Assembly: GCA_035294785.1 (NCBI GenBank)
Contig: DATGKF010000121.1
Location: forward strand, 8,650-72,649
Source: Poindextera sp035294785
GTDB lineage: Bacteria > Pseudomonadota > Alphaproteobacteria > Caulobacterales > Caulobacteraceae
Direction: 5' to 3'
DNA length: 64,000 nt
Every line of letters starts with the position of its first letter. Position 1 is the first letter of the stretch. Below are positions 53,230-61,101 of the stretch, one piece after another. The position numbers and the translations under genes are program-made. The notes below the pieces were generated by a model. That model was not told the DNA's origin. It made no database searches and was given only the letters and a program-made list of their open reading frames with translations.

Positions 53230-54482
53230 TGGCCACCGCGCGCGAGGCGCGCCGCGCCGCCTTCATCGCCGAGGGCGTGCTGGCGCTCGCCCGCAATCGC
53301 GAGGACCGCGGCGCGGGCGGCCACGACGCCTACTTCGCCGGCGTGCAGGCCGCGCTCGCCCGCGCCGGCATCGCCGAGCCGGCGCTGGTTGTCGATCGGG
53401 CCCGGCTGGCGGCCAACATCGAAGCCGTGCGCGACGCGCTGGCGCCCAGCGGGCTTGCCTTGCGCGTGGTCAGCAAGTCGCTGCAGGCGCCGGCGCTGCT
53501 CGAACTCATCATGGCGGGCTGCGCGAGCGAGCGGCTGATGGTGTTCAGCGGCGTCATGCTCGACGAGGTGGCGCGCCGATACCCGACCGCCGACGTCCTC
53601 CTTGGCCGGCCGCTGCCGGCGCTGCAGGTCGACGCGTTCATCCGCCGCCGGGCCACCGAACCTTCGCCCGCGTCGCATCCTCAATGGCTGGTCGACAGCG
53701 CCCACCGCTTCGGCCAGTACGTCGCCATCGCCCGCGCCGCGAACGTCCCGATACGGATCAATCTCGAGATCGATGTCGGCCTGCACCGCGGCGGATTGGC
53801 CGACCTGTCGGCGCTCGCGGCGTTGCTTGATCTCGCCGCCGCCGAGCCGCTGGTCGAGGTCACCGGGCTCATGGGTTACGACGCTCATGTCCCCGCGCTC
53901 GGCGACCCGAAGGCCGAGACAGGCCGGGTGAAGGCGCGCTACGCCGACGCGAAGGCGCTGCTCATCGCCCGGCTCGGCGGCGATCCGGCCCGCTTCACCT
54001 TCAACACCGCCGGCAGCCCGACCTTCATGCACCACCTCGAGGAAACGCCGGCGAGCGAGGTCTCGGTCGGCTCGGCGTTCCTGAAGCCGCTGAACTACGA
54101 CCACGGGGCGCTGCACGCGCTGCAACCCGCCGCCTTCATCGCCCAGCCGGTGCTGAAGGTGATGCAACAGGCGCTGATCCCCGGCATCGAGGCGCACGCC
54201 GAGGCGCTGAATGCGCTCGATCCGAACAGCCGCCGCGGCGTTTTCCTCTATGGCGGCTACGGCGACGCCGAGCCGATCTCGCCGCCGGGTCTCGGCTTCA
54301 GCCCCCTCTACGGCGGCCGCTCCATGCTGAGCGGGTCCGACAAGGTCGAGATCGCCCAGGACGATATGGTTTTCTTCCGCCCGCGCGAGAGCGAGGGGGT
54401 GCTCCTGCAGTACGGCGACATCGCCGTCTTCGACGGCGCCGAGATCGTCGAGCGCTGGGCGACTTTCCCGGTGCACGCCTGA
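53229..54482 (+). CDS. PLP-dependent alanine racemase-fold enzyme (amino acid deaminase/D-threonine aldolase-like)
   Basis: The 417-residue fold-III PLP enzyme starts at ATG 53229, overlapping the PBP stop by one base (TGATG). The PLP lysine lies in LRVVSKSLQAPALL, with barrel strands INLEIDVGLHRGG and VTGLMGYDAHVPA. The C-terminal domain contains YGDIAVFDGAEIVE. This matches the D-serine dehydratase-like/D-threonine aldolase branch rather than alanine racemase, since the second catalytic Tyr region differs. A D-amino-acid role next to peptidoglycan genes is suggestive but unproven. Confidence 0.82.
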   Translation: MATAREARRAAFIAEGVLALARNREDRGAGGHDAYFAGVQAALARAGIAEPALVVDRARLAANIEAVRDALAPSGLALRVVSKSLQAPALLELIMAGCASERLMVFSGVMLDEVARRYPTADVLLGRPLPALQVDAFIRRRATEPSPASHPQWLVDSAHRFGQYVAIARAANVPIRINLEIDVGLHRGGLADLSALAALLDLAAAEPLVEVTGLMGYDAHVPALGDPKAETGRVKARYADAKALLIARLGGDPARFTFNTAGSPTFMHHLEETPASEVSVGSAFLKPLNYDHGALHALQPAAFIAQPVLKVMQQALIPGIEAHAEALNALDPNSRRGVFLYGGYGDAEPISPPGLGFSPLYGGRSMLSGSDKVEIAQDDMVFFRPRESEGVLLQYGDIAVFDGAEIVERWATFPVHA

Positions 54483-54931
54483 CCAGCCTCTACATCGACG
54501 CCGACGCCTGCCCGGTGAAGGAAGAGGTCTACCGCGTCGCCCGCCGCTACCGGCTTCCCGTATTCGTGGTCTCCAACAGCTGGATCCGCACGCCGGCCGA
54601 GCCGCTGATCACCTCGGTGGTGGTCGACGCCGGGCCGGACGTCGCTGACGACTGGATCGCCGAGCGGGCGGGGCCCGGCGACATCGTGGTCACCGCCGAC
54701 ATCCCGCTCGCCGACCGGGCGCTCAAGGCCGGCGCGCAGGCGATCCATCCGCAGGGGCGGCCTTTCACGCCCGACTCGATCGGCCAGGCGCTCGCCTCGC
54801 GCGGCATCGGCGAACACCTGCGCTCCATGGGCGAGATCACCGGCGGTCCCAGGCCCTTCGCACCCGCCGACCGCTCGCGGTTCCTGCAGGCGCTGGACGC
54901 CGCGGTGGTGAAGGCGCGCCGCGGCCGCTGA
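54479..54931 (+). CDS. YaiI/YqxD family protein (UPF0178), probable CTG start
   Basis: This 150-residue UPF0178 protein has a PIN-like fold. The conserved family N-terminus (LYIDADACPVKEEVYRVA) is encoded immediately after a CTG at 54479 that overlaps the upstream stop (CTGA). No ATG, GTG or TTG precedes it in frame after that stop. A GTG at 54515 would remove the conserved acidic residues, so CTG is the likelier start. Further motifs are VVVDAGPDVADDWIAE, VVTADIPLADRAL and GRPFTPDSIG. Function is unknown; the acidic residues suggest a nuclease. Confidence 0.85.
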   Translation: MTSLYIDADACPVKEEVYRVARRYRLPVFVVSNSWIRTPAEPLITSVVVDAGPDVADDWIAERAGPGDIVVTADIPLADRALKAGAQAIHPQGRPFTPDSIGQALASRGIGEHLRSMGEITGGPRPFAPADRSRFLQALDAAVVKARRGR

Positions 54932-54973
54932 GGCGTGCGGCGAAATAACCGCTTGCACGGCATGTCACCCCTA

Positions 54974-54997
54974 GGTTACACGTAACCCATGGGTTAC
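54974..54997. promoter_or_regulatory. Overlapping GGTTAC palindromes, candidate operator
   Basis: Three half-sites sit head to tail: GGTTAC (54974-54979), GTAACC (54982-54987) and GGTTAC (54992-54997). The first two form GGTTAC-AC-GTAACC; the last two form the perfect 16-bp palindrome GTAACCCATGGGTTAC. The block is just upstream of the ATG at 55010 and its ribosome site, an ideal place for a repressor. The XRE regulator two genes along is the obvious candidate to bind it. Confidence 0.65.
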
Positions 54998-55009
54998 AAG
55001 GATCGTGAT

Positions 55010-55714
55010 ATGACCGAAGCGGAACTCCTGGGCGCGGCGCGGCGCATCGACATGCGGCGCAAGATGGGCATGATCGTCGCCGCGCTGGGCGGCGTGATCG
55101 GAGCGATCTGCGTCCTTCAGCTGATCCCCGGCGACCCCGGTGGGCCGGCCGATCGGCTGGAGATCTCCGCGTTCGCGGCCATCTCGCTGACCTGTATCGC
55201 GGCCGGCTTGGCGCTCATCTTGGGCGGCCGCCTCCCGGCCGAGGCGAAGACGCCGCGCCTGGCCATGCTGCGCGCCGAGGCCCAACAACTGCCGCGCCAG
55301 ACCGCTTTCCTGCTGATGCCGCTCAGCCTCGCGTTCATGCTGGTCGGGGTCGTGGGCGCGGCCGTTCACGTGATGCACGGCGAGCCGATGCGTCGGGTTG
55401 AGATGTTCTCGACCGGCGCCTTTGTCTTCTTCCTCGCCGCTTTCGGCTTCATTCTCGCCGGCGGCGGCATCATCGGCCGGTGGGCCCGATCGGTGCTCGA
55501 TGACGAGCTCACGCGGACGCTCAGGGCGCGGGCGTTGCAGCTCGGCTACGCGATCCTGTTGCCGGGCGTGGCCATCGTCTTCGTCGTCGGCCTCTTCCGC
55601 CGCGACCTCGCCGTCGAACTCGCCCCGATCGTGGCCGCGTTGGGCGTCGCCGCGCCGGCCGTCCGCCTCTTCATGCTCGAGCGGGCGGCGACGGGCGATG
55701 ACGACGAGGCATGA
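55010..55714 (+). CDS. Multi-pass membrane protein, function unknown
   Basis: The 234-residue protein has about six hydrophobic segments (MIVAALGGVIGAICVLQLI; FAAISLTCIAAGLALILGG; FLLMPLSLAFMLVGVVGAA; FVFFLAAFGFILAGG; YAILLPGVAIVFVVGL; PIVAALGVAAPAVRLFM). The N-terminus is charged and the C-terminus acidic. ATG 55010 with AAGGA upstream is preferred over ATG 54989, which lies inside the operator palindrome. It overlaps the XRE gene by four bases (ATGA), the common membrane-protein/regulator pairing. No catalytic motif seen. Confidence 0.8.
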   Translation: MTEAELLGAARRIDMRRKMGMIVAALGGVIGAICVLQLIPGDPGGPADRLEISAFAAISLTCIAAGLALILGGRLPAEAKTPRLAMLRAEAQQLPRQTAFLLMPLSLAFMLVGVVGAAVHVMHGEPMRRVEMFSTGAFVFFLAAFGFILAGGGIIGRWARSVLDDELTRTLRARALQLGYAILLPGVAIVFVVGLFRRDLAVELAPIVAALGVAAPAVRLFMLERAATGDDDEA

Positions 55715-55929
55715 ACGGCTTTGAACTGAAGAACCGGCTGAAGGAGGCGCGGGCCGAACTGGGCCTCACCCAGACCGAACTCGCGCTGCGGGTCGGCGTC
55801 TCGCGCAAGACGATCAACACGGTCGAAAATGGGATCTTCACCCCATCGACCACCCTGGCGCTGGCGCTAGCGGCCGTGTTCGAACGGCCCGTGGAAGCCC
55901 TGTTCTATCTCGCGCCCGGCGTCGTCTAG
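55711..55929 (+). CDS. Small XRE-family transcriptional regulator
   Basis: The 72-residue protein is a single HTH: FELKNRLKEARAELGLTQTE followed by the recognition-helix region RVGVSRKTINTVENG, then LALALAAVFERPVEALF. It has the size of the YozG/Cro-type regulators that pair with membrane proteins. It overlaps the upstream gene (ATGA). It probably represses its own operon through the GGTTAC palindromes (inferred). Confidence 0.9.
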   Translation: MNGFELKNRLKEARAELGLTQTELALRVGVSRKTINTVENGIFTPSTTLALALAAVFERPVEALFYLAPGVV

Positions 55930-55932
55930 CCG

Positions 55933-56508
55933 ATGCCTCGCGAGATCACCGGCTACGCCATCGTCTCCACCGACGGCATGATCGCCGACGCATCGGGCGT
56001 GATGCCCGCCGCCCTCAAGTTCGACGCCGACCAGCGCTTCTTCGAGCGGGGGCTCGATCGCGCCGATGTCGTCGTCCACGGCCGCCACTCGCACGAGCAA
56101 CAGCCGCACTCGTCCCGGCGCCGGCGCCTGATCCTGACGCGGCGGATCACCGCCCTGGCCGCAGATCCGACGAACGACAAGGCGCTGTTCTGGAACCCCG
56201 CTGGCGCCTCGTTCGAGGAGGCCCTGGCCGCCCTCGGCGCACCGGACACGAGGGTCGGCGTGGTCGGCGGGACCGATGTCTTCGGGCTCTTTCTCGACCG
56301 CTATGACGTCTTCCACCTGACCCACGCGCCGGACGCGCGGTTGCCCGGCGGCCGGCCCGTCTTTCCCGGCATTCCCGTCCAGACCCCCGAGCAGATCCTC
56401 GCCGGCCATGGTCTCGTCCTCGCTCGCCGGCGCATGCTCGATCGCGCGCGAGGCGTTGCTCTCCAAAGCTGGCGCCGCGGGCCGCCGAGCGGTAAGCCGG
56501 ACCGATGA
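55933..56508 (+). CDS. Dihydrofolate reductase family protein (RibD C-terminal-like)
   Basis: The 191-residue protein has the DHFR/RibD-C fold pattern: ITGYAIVSTDGMIADASGVM at the N-terminus, DVVVHGRHSH, and VGVVGGTDVFGLFLDRYDVF. Members reduce a pyrimidine or unknown substrate with NADPH. The separation from the XRE stop is three bases. Its stop overlaps the following gene by four bases. Confidence 0.8.
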   Translation: MPREITGYAIVSTDGMIADASGVMPAALKFDADQRFFERGLDRADVVVHGRHSHEQQPHSSRRRRLILTRRITALAADPTNDKALFWNPAGASFEEALAALGAPDTRVGVVGGTDVFGLFLDRYDVFHLTHAPDARLPGGRPVFPGIPVQTPEQILAGHGLVLARRRMLDRARGVALQSWRRGPPSGKPDR

Positions 56509-56933
56509 GCATCGGTCCCGCCCTTCGTCGCCTGATCGACCTGCCCGGCGTCGCCGACCTCGAGTTCAAGGCGCTGATGAAGCCGGCCTATGCGTCGGTC
56601 GAGGGACGCGCCGACTTTCCGGAGATCGACGCGTGCTCGGTGGCGTTGTTCGGGCTCACCGCCGACCAGGCCGAGGAGGTCGCACGTCCGGCCGACTGGG
56701 ACGCAATCGAGAGCCGCCCGGTCCGCGAGCAGGTCGACGCCTTCGAGGCCGCCGGCTGGGACCTGACCGACGACAAGCGCCGGCCGCTACGCATGTTCAG
56801 CCAGTTCAACGTCCAGCTCTGGCTCGCCCTGCGCGGCGTCGCCGGCCAACTGCCGTTCGTGCCTGAAAGCAACAAGCCGGAGAGCTGGGTTTCCGAGCTC
56901 GAGCGCGACGCCGCCCGGTTTCGCAAGCGATAG
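56505..56933 (+). CDS. Hypothetical protein
   Basis: The 142-residue protein overlaps the DHFR-like gene (ATGA). It is helical and soluble (IGPALRRLIDLPGVADLEFK, AFEAAGWDLTDDKRRPL, NVQLWLALRGVAGQLPFVP), with no motif I recognise. The composition is normal for a real protein. It ends five bases before the convergent enoyl-CoA hydratase stop. Confidence 0.75.
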   Translation: MSIGPALRRLIDLPGVADLEFKALMKPAYASVEGRADFPEIDACSVALFGLTADQAEEVARPADWDAIESRPVREQVDAFEAAGWDLTDDKRRPLRMFSQFNVQLWLALRGVAGQLPFVPESNKPESWVSELERDAARFRKR

Positions 56934-56938
56934 GGCCC

Positions 56939-57763
56939 TTAGCCGCTCCAGACGGCGGCGCGCTTCTCCATCCAGGCTTTGACGCCTTCGCCATAGTCGG
57001 GGTGCTTGATCATCTCGTCGAGCAGCCGCTCGGCCTCGATCACCGAGGCCGCGGCGTCGCGGTGCAGGTCGCGGTAGATCTGCCGCTTCGTTTCGCGGGC
57101 CGAACCGGGCGCGACACCGTCGGCCAGTCGCTTCGCGTAGGTCATGACGTGATCCATCAGCGCTTCAGGCGGCAGCAGGGCGTTCAAAAAGCCCATCGCC
57201 AGCGCCTCCTCGGCGGTGAAGACGCGGCTCGAGAGCAGGACGTCGTTGGCGTGGGTCAGGCCGACGATGCGCGGCAGGATCCAGGAGAGGCCGAACTCGG
57301 CGGGAAAATTGTACCGGCCATGGGCGGTCGTGAACTTCGCCCCCTCGACCGCGAAGCGCAGGTCGGCGAAGGCCGCCAGCACCAGGCCGACGCCGGCGGC
57401 CGCGCCGTTGATCGCGGCGATCACCGGCTTGCCGATGCCAAAGTGGTAAGAAAAGTTCGCGTCGAAATGCGGGTCGACGCCGAAGCCCGGCATCGCGATC
57501 GTATCGTCCGTCCCCGGATCGTATCGCCCGTTCTCGGCGTGCCCCTCGAGTGCGCCCAGATCGGCGCCGGCGCAGAAAGCGTTCCCGTCTGCGTCGCCGG
57601 TCACCACAATCACCCGCACGCCAGGATCGCGGTCGGCCTCGGCCAGGGACCAGCGGTATTCGGTGTGCATTCGCCCGGTCCAGGCGTTCCGCCGCTTGGG
57701 CCGCGCCAGCGTGATGGTGGCGATCCGGTCCTCGATCGCATAGCGGGTGGCTTTCAGTTCCAA
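56939..57763 (-). CDS. Enoyl-CoA hydratase/isomerase family protein
   Basis: The 274-residue crotonase-fold protein has RIATITLARPKRRNAWTGRM, the oxyanion-hole segment AFCAGADLGALEG, and IAAINGAAAGVGLVLAAFAD. The glutamate equivalent to the first catalytic Glu seems present as PAEFGLSWILPR. It is likely an enoyl-CoA hydratase in fatty-acid or aromatic catabolism; specificity unknown. The start is TTG 57763 with GGAGG about seven bases upstream; codons beyond it are not protein-like. It diverges from the MFS gene (52 bp gap). Confidence 0.9.
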   Translation of the reverse strand: MELKATRYAIEDRIATITLARPKRRNAWTGRMHTEYRWSLAEADRDPGVRVIVVTGDADGNAFCAGADLGALEGHAENGRYDPGTDDTIAMPGFGVDPHFDANFSYHFGIGKPVIAAINGAAAGVGLVLAAFADLRFAVEGAKFTTAHGRYNFPAEFGLSWILPRIVGLTHANDVLLSSRVFTAEEALAMGFLNALLPPEALMDHVMTYAKRLADGVAPGSARETKRQIYRDLHRDAAASVIEAERLLDEMIKHPDYGEGVKAWMEKRAAVWSG

Positions 57764-57815
57764 GCCCCGTCCTCCGTCTGCTAGTGGGCGCACTCTATCA
57801 CGCCCGGGAGCCCGC

Positions 57816-59204
57816 TTGACCGCCGCCAGCGCAACGTCGCCCATCGAGGCCGAGCCGGACGGCCTGCCGGTTCCCCGCCGCTATTGGGCGATCCTGGCCA
57901 TCGCGCTGGCGATCACCCTGGCCGTGCTCGACTCGGCCATCGCCAACGTCGCCTTGCCGACCATCGCCCGCGAGCTGCACGCCAGCCCCGCCGCCTCGGT
58001 CTGGGTGGTGAACGCCTACCAGCTCGCGATCGTCGTCTCGCTCCTGCCGCTGGCCGCCCTCGGCGAGATCGTCGGGTACCGGCGCGTCTACCAGGCGGGG
58101 CTGGTCCTGTTCACGCTCGCCTCGTTGCTCTGCGCCGTCTCCCGCTCGATCGAGATGCTGGCCTTCGCCCGCGTCCTGCAGGGTTTCGGCGGCGCCGGCG
58201 TCATGGCCATCAACGGCGCGTTGGTGCGGCATACCTATCCGCACGCCAAGCTCGGGCAGGGACTCGGGATCAACGCCATGGTGGTGTCGGTTTCCGCCGC
58301 CCTCGGGCCGACGGTGGCCGCGGGCATCCTGTCGGTCGCCACCTGGCCATGGCTGTTCGGCGTCAACGTGCCGATCGGCATCGCGGCGATCGCGATGGCC
58401 AGCTTCGCCCTGCCGCGCACCCCGACCACCGAGCGGCCGTTCGATTGGCCGAGCGCGATGCTGAACGCCGCGGCCTTCGGGCTCATCGTCTACGGCGTCG
58501 AGGTGTGGGGCCGCGGCGCGGTCTTGTTTGGCGCGGGTCTGGTGGTCGGCGGCGCCGCCTGCGGGCTTCTGCTGACGTTGCGCGAACTGCCGCGGCCGGC
58601 GCCGCTGGTGCCGTTCGACCTGTTGCGCATCCCGATCTTCGGCCTCTCGGTCGCGACCTCCATCGGGTCGTTCGCGGCGCAAATGCTGGCCTTCGTGTCG
58701 CTGCCCTTCTACTTCGAGACGGTGCTCGGTCGCTCGGCGGTGGAGACGGGGCTTCTGATGACGCCCTGGCCGGCCGCCACCGGGCTGGCCTCGCCCCTCT
58801 CCGGCGTCCTGGCGGACCGCTGGCCGGCGGGCGTGCTCGGCGGGATCGGCCTTGCGGTGCTGGCGGTCGGTCTGGCGCTGTTGGCGACGATGCCGGCGCC
58901 CGTCAGCGACCTCGACATCGTCTGGCGGATGGGGCTCTGCGGCCTGGGCTTCGGCCTCTTCCAGTCGCCCAACAACCGCGCCATGCTCGGCTCGGCGCCC
59001 AGGGCGCGCAGCGGCGCGGCGGGCGGCATGCTGGCGACGGCCCGGCTTACCGGTCAGACCGCCGGCGCCGCCTCGGTCGCCATCATCTTTCGCCTGCAGA
59101 GCCACGCCAGCAGCAACGTCCCGCTGGTCGCCGCCGCCGTGCTGGCGCTGCTCGCCGCCGGCGTCAGCCTGCTGCGTGGCGCCCGCCGCGCCTCGCTCGC
59201 CTAG
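57816..59204 (+). CDS. MFS transporter, DHA2-like (drug/solute exporter)
   Basis: The 462-residue protein has about fourteen hydrophobic segments, starting WAILAIALAITLAVLDSAIA with motif D1-like LDSAIANVALPTIA. Motif A variant LGEIVGYRRVY and motif C-like FARVLQGFGGAGVMA follow, as in DHA2 exporters. It is probably a proton-coupled efflux pump. The start is TTG 57816 with GGAG upstream; an ATG at 57747 would add unlikely residues. The next gene follows after 41 bp. Confidence 0.9.
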   Translation: MTAASATSPIEAEPDGLPVPRRYWAILAIALAITLAVLDSAIANVALPTIARELHASPAASVWVVNAYQLAIVVSLLPLAALGEIVGYRRVYQAGLVLFTLASLLCAVSRSIEMLAFARVLQGFGGAGVMAINGALVRHTYPHAKLGQGLGINAMVVSVSAALGPTVAAGILSVATWPWLFGVNVPIGIAAIAMASFALPRTPTTERPFDWPSAMLNAAAFGLIVYGVEVWGRGAVLFGAGLVVGGAACGLLLTLRELPRPAPLVPFDLLRIPIFGLSVATSIGSFAAQMLAFVSLPFYFETVLGRSAVETGLLMTPWPAATGLASPLSGVLADRWPAGVLGGIGLAVLAVGLALLATMPAPVSDLDIVWRMGLCGLGFGLFQSPNNRAMLGSAPRARSGAAGGMLATARLTGQTAGAASVAIIFRLQSHASSNVPLVAAAVLALLAAGVSLLRGARRASLA

Positions 59205-59245
59205 CCGGCTTCAGCCGCCCCTCGATCCGGCCTAAGGTGTCGGTC

Positions 59246-59704
59246 ATGGCCGAAGACTGGAAGCATGCCGGCGTCCGTGTGATCCCGGGGGATCAGCTGG
59301 ATCCGAACACGGCGCAGACGCCCGGGATGAGCCGCGCGGCGGCGATCAACTTCGCCCGCGTCGGCGCCGAGAAGCTCTGGGCGGGCACGGTGACGATCCA
59401 CGCCGGCGCCAAGACCGGCGCCCACCACCACGGCGCGCTCGAGAGCGTCATCTACGTCCTCAAAGGGCGCGCTCGCATGCGCTGGGGCGAGGCGCTGGAG
59501 TTCACCGCCGAGGCCGGGCCGGGCGACTTCATCTACGTGCCGCCTTATGTCCCGCATCAGGAGATCAACGCCTCGGACGCTGAGCCGCTGGAGTGCGTGC
59601 TGGTGCGCAGCGGCGGCGAGGCGGTGGTCGTCAACCTCGACATCGCCGCGGTCGAACGGCCGCAGACGATCGCCTGGGTCGACTCGATCCACAAACATCC
59701 CTGA
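59246..59704 (+). CDS. Cupin-domain protein
   Basis: The 152-residue single cupin has motif 1 GAHHHGALESVIYVLKGRAR and motif 2 GDFIYVPPYVPHQEIN, with the usual His/Glu metal ligands. It may be a small dioxygenase, isomerase or sugar-binding protein; the sequence does not say which. Start ATG 59246. It converges with the TIR gene (stops nine bases apart). Confidence 0.85.
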   Translation: MAEDWKHAGVRVIPGDQLDPNTAQTPGMSRAAAINFARVGAEKLWAGTVTIHAGAKTGAHHHGALESVIYVLKGRARMRWGEALEFTAEAGPGDFIYVPPYVPHQEINASDAEPLECVLVRSGGEAVVVNLDIAAVERPQTIAWVDSIHKHP

Positions 59705-59713
59705 CGCTTCGGG

Positions 59714-60937
59714 TCAGGACGAGCAGTCGAGCGAGTCGCCGCCTCCGGGGCGATCGGCGTTGCGCCCGGCCTTGTACTGCTGGCACAGGTAGCGGAAGTT
59801 GCTCATGAAGTCGGGAAGCCCCTGGTTCGGGCCCTGCCAATTCTCACCGATCACCGCCCGCAACGGGCGCGTCTTGTTCCAGAAGGAGTCGGGGAAGGGC
59901 AAGCCGGAGGAAATGTCGCCATAGCTGAGCTCCCCCTCGTGCACGCACTGGCTGAGCATCTCCCAGTAGTGGCTGATCGTTCCGTAGGCCTTGAAATCAG
60001 GCGAGGCGTCATACAGGTCGACGCCGCTGCGGCCCTGGTCGATCAGCGACTGCGCGCGCTGCGCCAGCGCCGGCATGTCGGCCTGGGCGTAAGACGCGGC
60101 GCAGCCTTCCCAGGTCTGGCTCTGGTTCAGCATCGCCTGGCAATTGGCCGGGCTGGGCTGGCTCGGCGCCTGGGCCAGGCACGACGGATCGACGGTGGGC
60201 GCGATCGCAGCCTGACTGGCGCTGTCGGGCGCCGCCGACGCCGGGGCGACGCTGAGCCCACTGGGCGCTCCGCTCGCGGCGCCAGGGCCGGCGCGTGGGG
60301 CCAGCTTCCAGAGCGCGAGTCCTGCGAGGACCAGGGCGACAACGGCCAGGCCAAGCGGGAGCAGCGCCAAGGCGCTCCGACGCGGAGCGGGCGCCGCCGG
60401 CGCTGGGGCCGGGGCGGGCGCCGGCGCGGCCGCGGGGGGCGTCGAACTGGCCGCAGGCCGCGGGGCGGGCGGCGGCGTGAGCTCGGGTGAGGAGGCCGGC
60501 GGCGCGCCGGACGGCGCCGAAGCAGCGGCGTCGCGCTCGTTCATCAGGGTGCGGACGACGCGCGCCAGATAGTTCAGGTGGTCATCCAGCGGCGGCTTGA
60601 AGGCGTCGAGCCAGTGCGGGGTGTTGATGAAGTACTCGAGCGAGGCGGTCGGCGTGACATCCTCCAGCCGCACCGGGATCACCGGCACGCCATGGTTCAC
60701 GGCTCGCTCCACCTCGCGGCTGATCTGCGGCGAGGCGTTGGCGCTGGCGGAGAGCAACAGCACGAAAATTCGCGCGTCCGCGATCGCCTTGACGATCGAG
60801 GCGCCCCACTCCTGGCCTGGCAGGATGTCGCGCGGCGCGATCCAGCATCGGATGCCCTGCGCCTCCAGGATGGCGCACGCGGCGTCGGCCGCCGGCTTGT
60901 CCTTCGACGAGTAGCTGATGAAAACGTCGTAGGCCAT
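59714..60937 (-). CDS. TIR-domain protein with transmembrane helix and extracytoplasmic domain
   Basis: The 407-residue protein has an N-terminal TIR domain (~1-135): YDVFISYSSKDKPAA, RCWIAPRDILPGQEWG, ARIFVLLLSASANAS, and REVERAV, where E75 or E77 could be the NADase glutamate. A Pro/Ala-rich linker (~140-185) and one membrane span (ALLPLGLAVVALVLAGLALW) follow. The ~190-residue C-terminal part has paired cysteines and WEGCAASY, a secreted-domain look I cannot name. The N-terminus should be cytoplasmic and the C-terminus periplasmic. The arrangement suggests sensing outside and an NAD-consuming or scaffold response inside; this is inference. No partner gene is adjacent. Confidence 0.85.
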   Translation of the reverse strand: MAYDVFISYSSKDKPAADAACAILEAQGIRCWIAPRDILPGQEWGASIVKAIADARIFVLLLSASANASPQISREVERAVNHGVPVIPVRLEDVTPTASLEYFINTPHWLDAFKPPLDDHLNYLARVVRTLMNERDAAASAPSGAPPASSPELTPPPAPRPAASSTPPAAAPAPAPAPAPAAPAPRRSALALLPLGLAVVALVLAGLALWKLAPRAGPGAASGAPSGLSVAPASAAPDSASQAAIAPTVDPSCLAQAPSQPSPANCQAMLNQSQTWEGCAASYAQADMPALAQRAQSLIDQGRSGVDLYDASPDFKAYGTISHYWEMLSQCVHEGELSYGDISSGLPFPDSFWNKTRPLRAVIGENWQGPNQGLPDFMSNFRYLCQQYKAGRNADRPGGGDSLDCSS

Positions 60938-61101
60938 GTCCGCCCCCGCGGCCGGTTCCTGCGCGAACTAGGTAGTAAGCTGGGCCGGCTTGTCCAGCGC
61001 CATTCGGGTGCGTGCCGGGCGGGTCGCGTAAGGGACGGGCCAGCGCGGTCGCAGACCTCGGGGCGGCGCCGAAAGCGGCCGCGCGCGCGGCGAGCTCCGC
61101 T

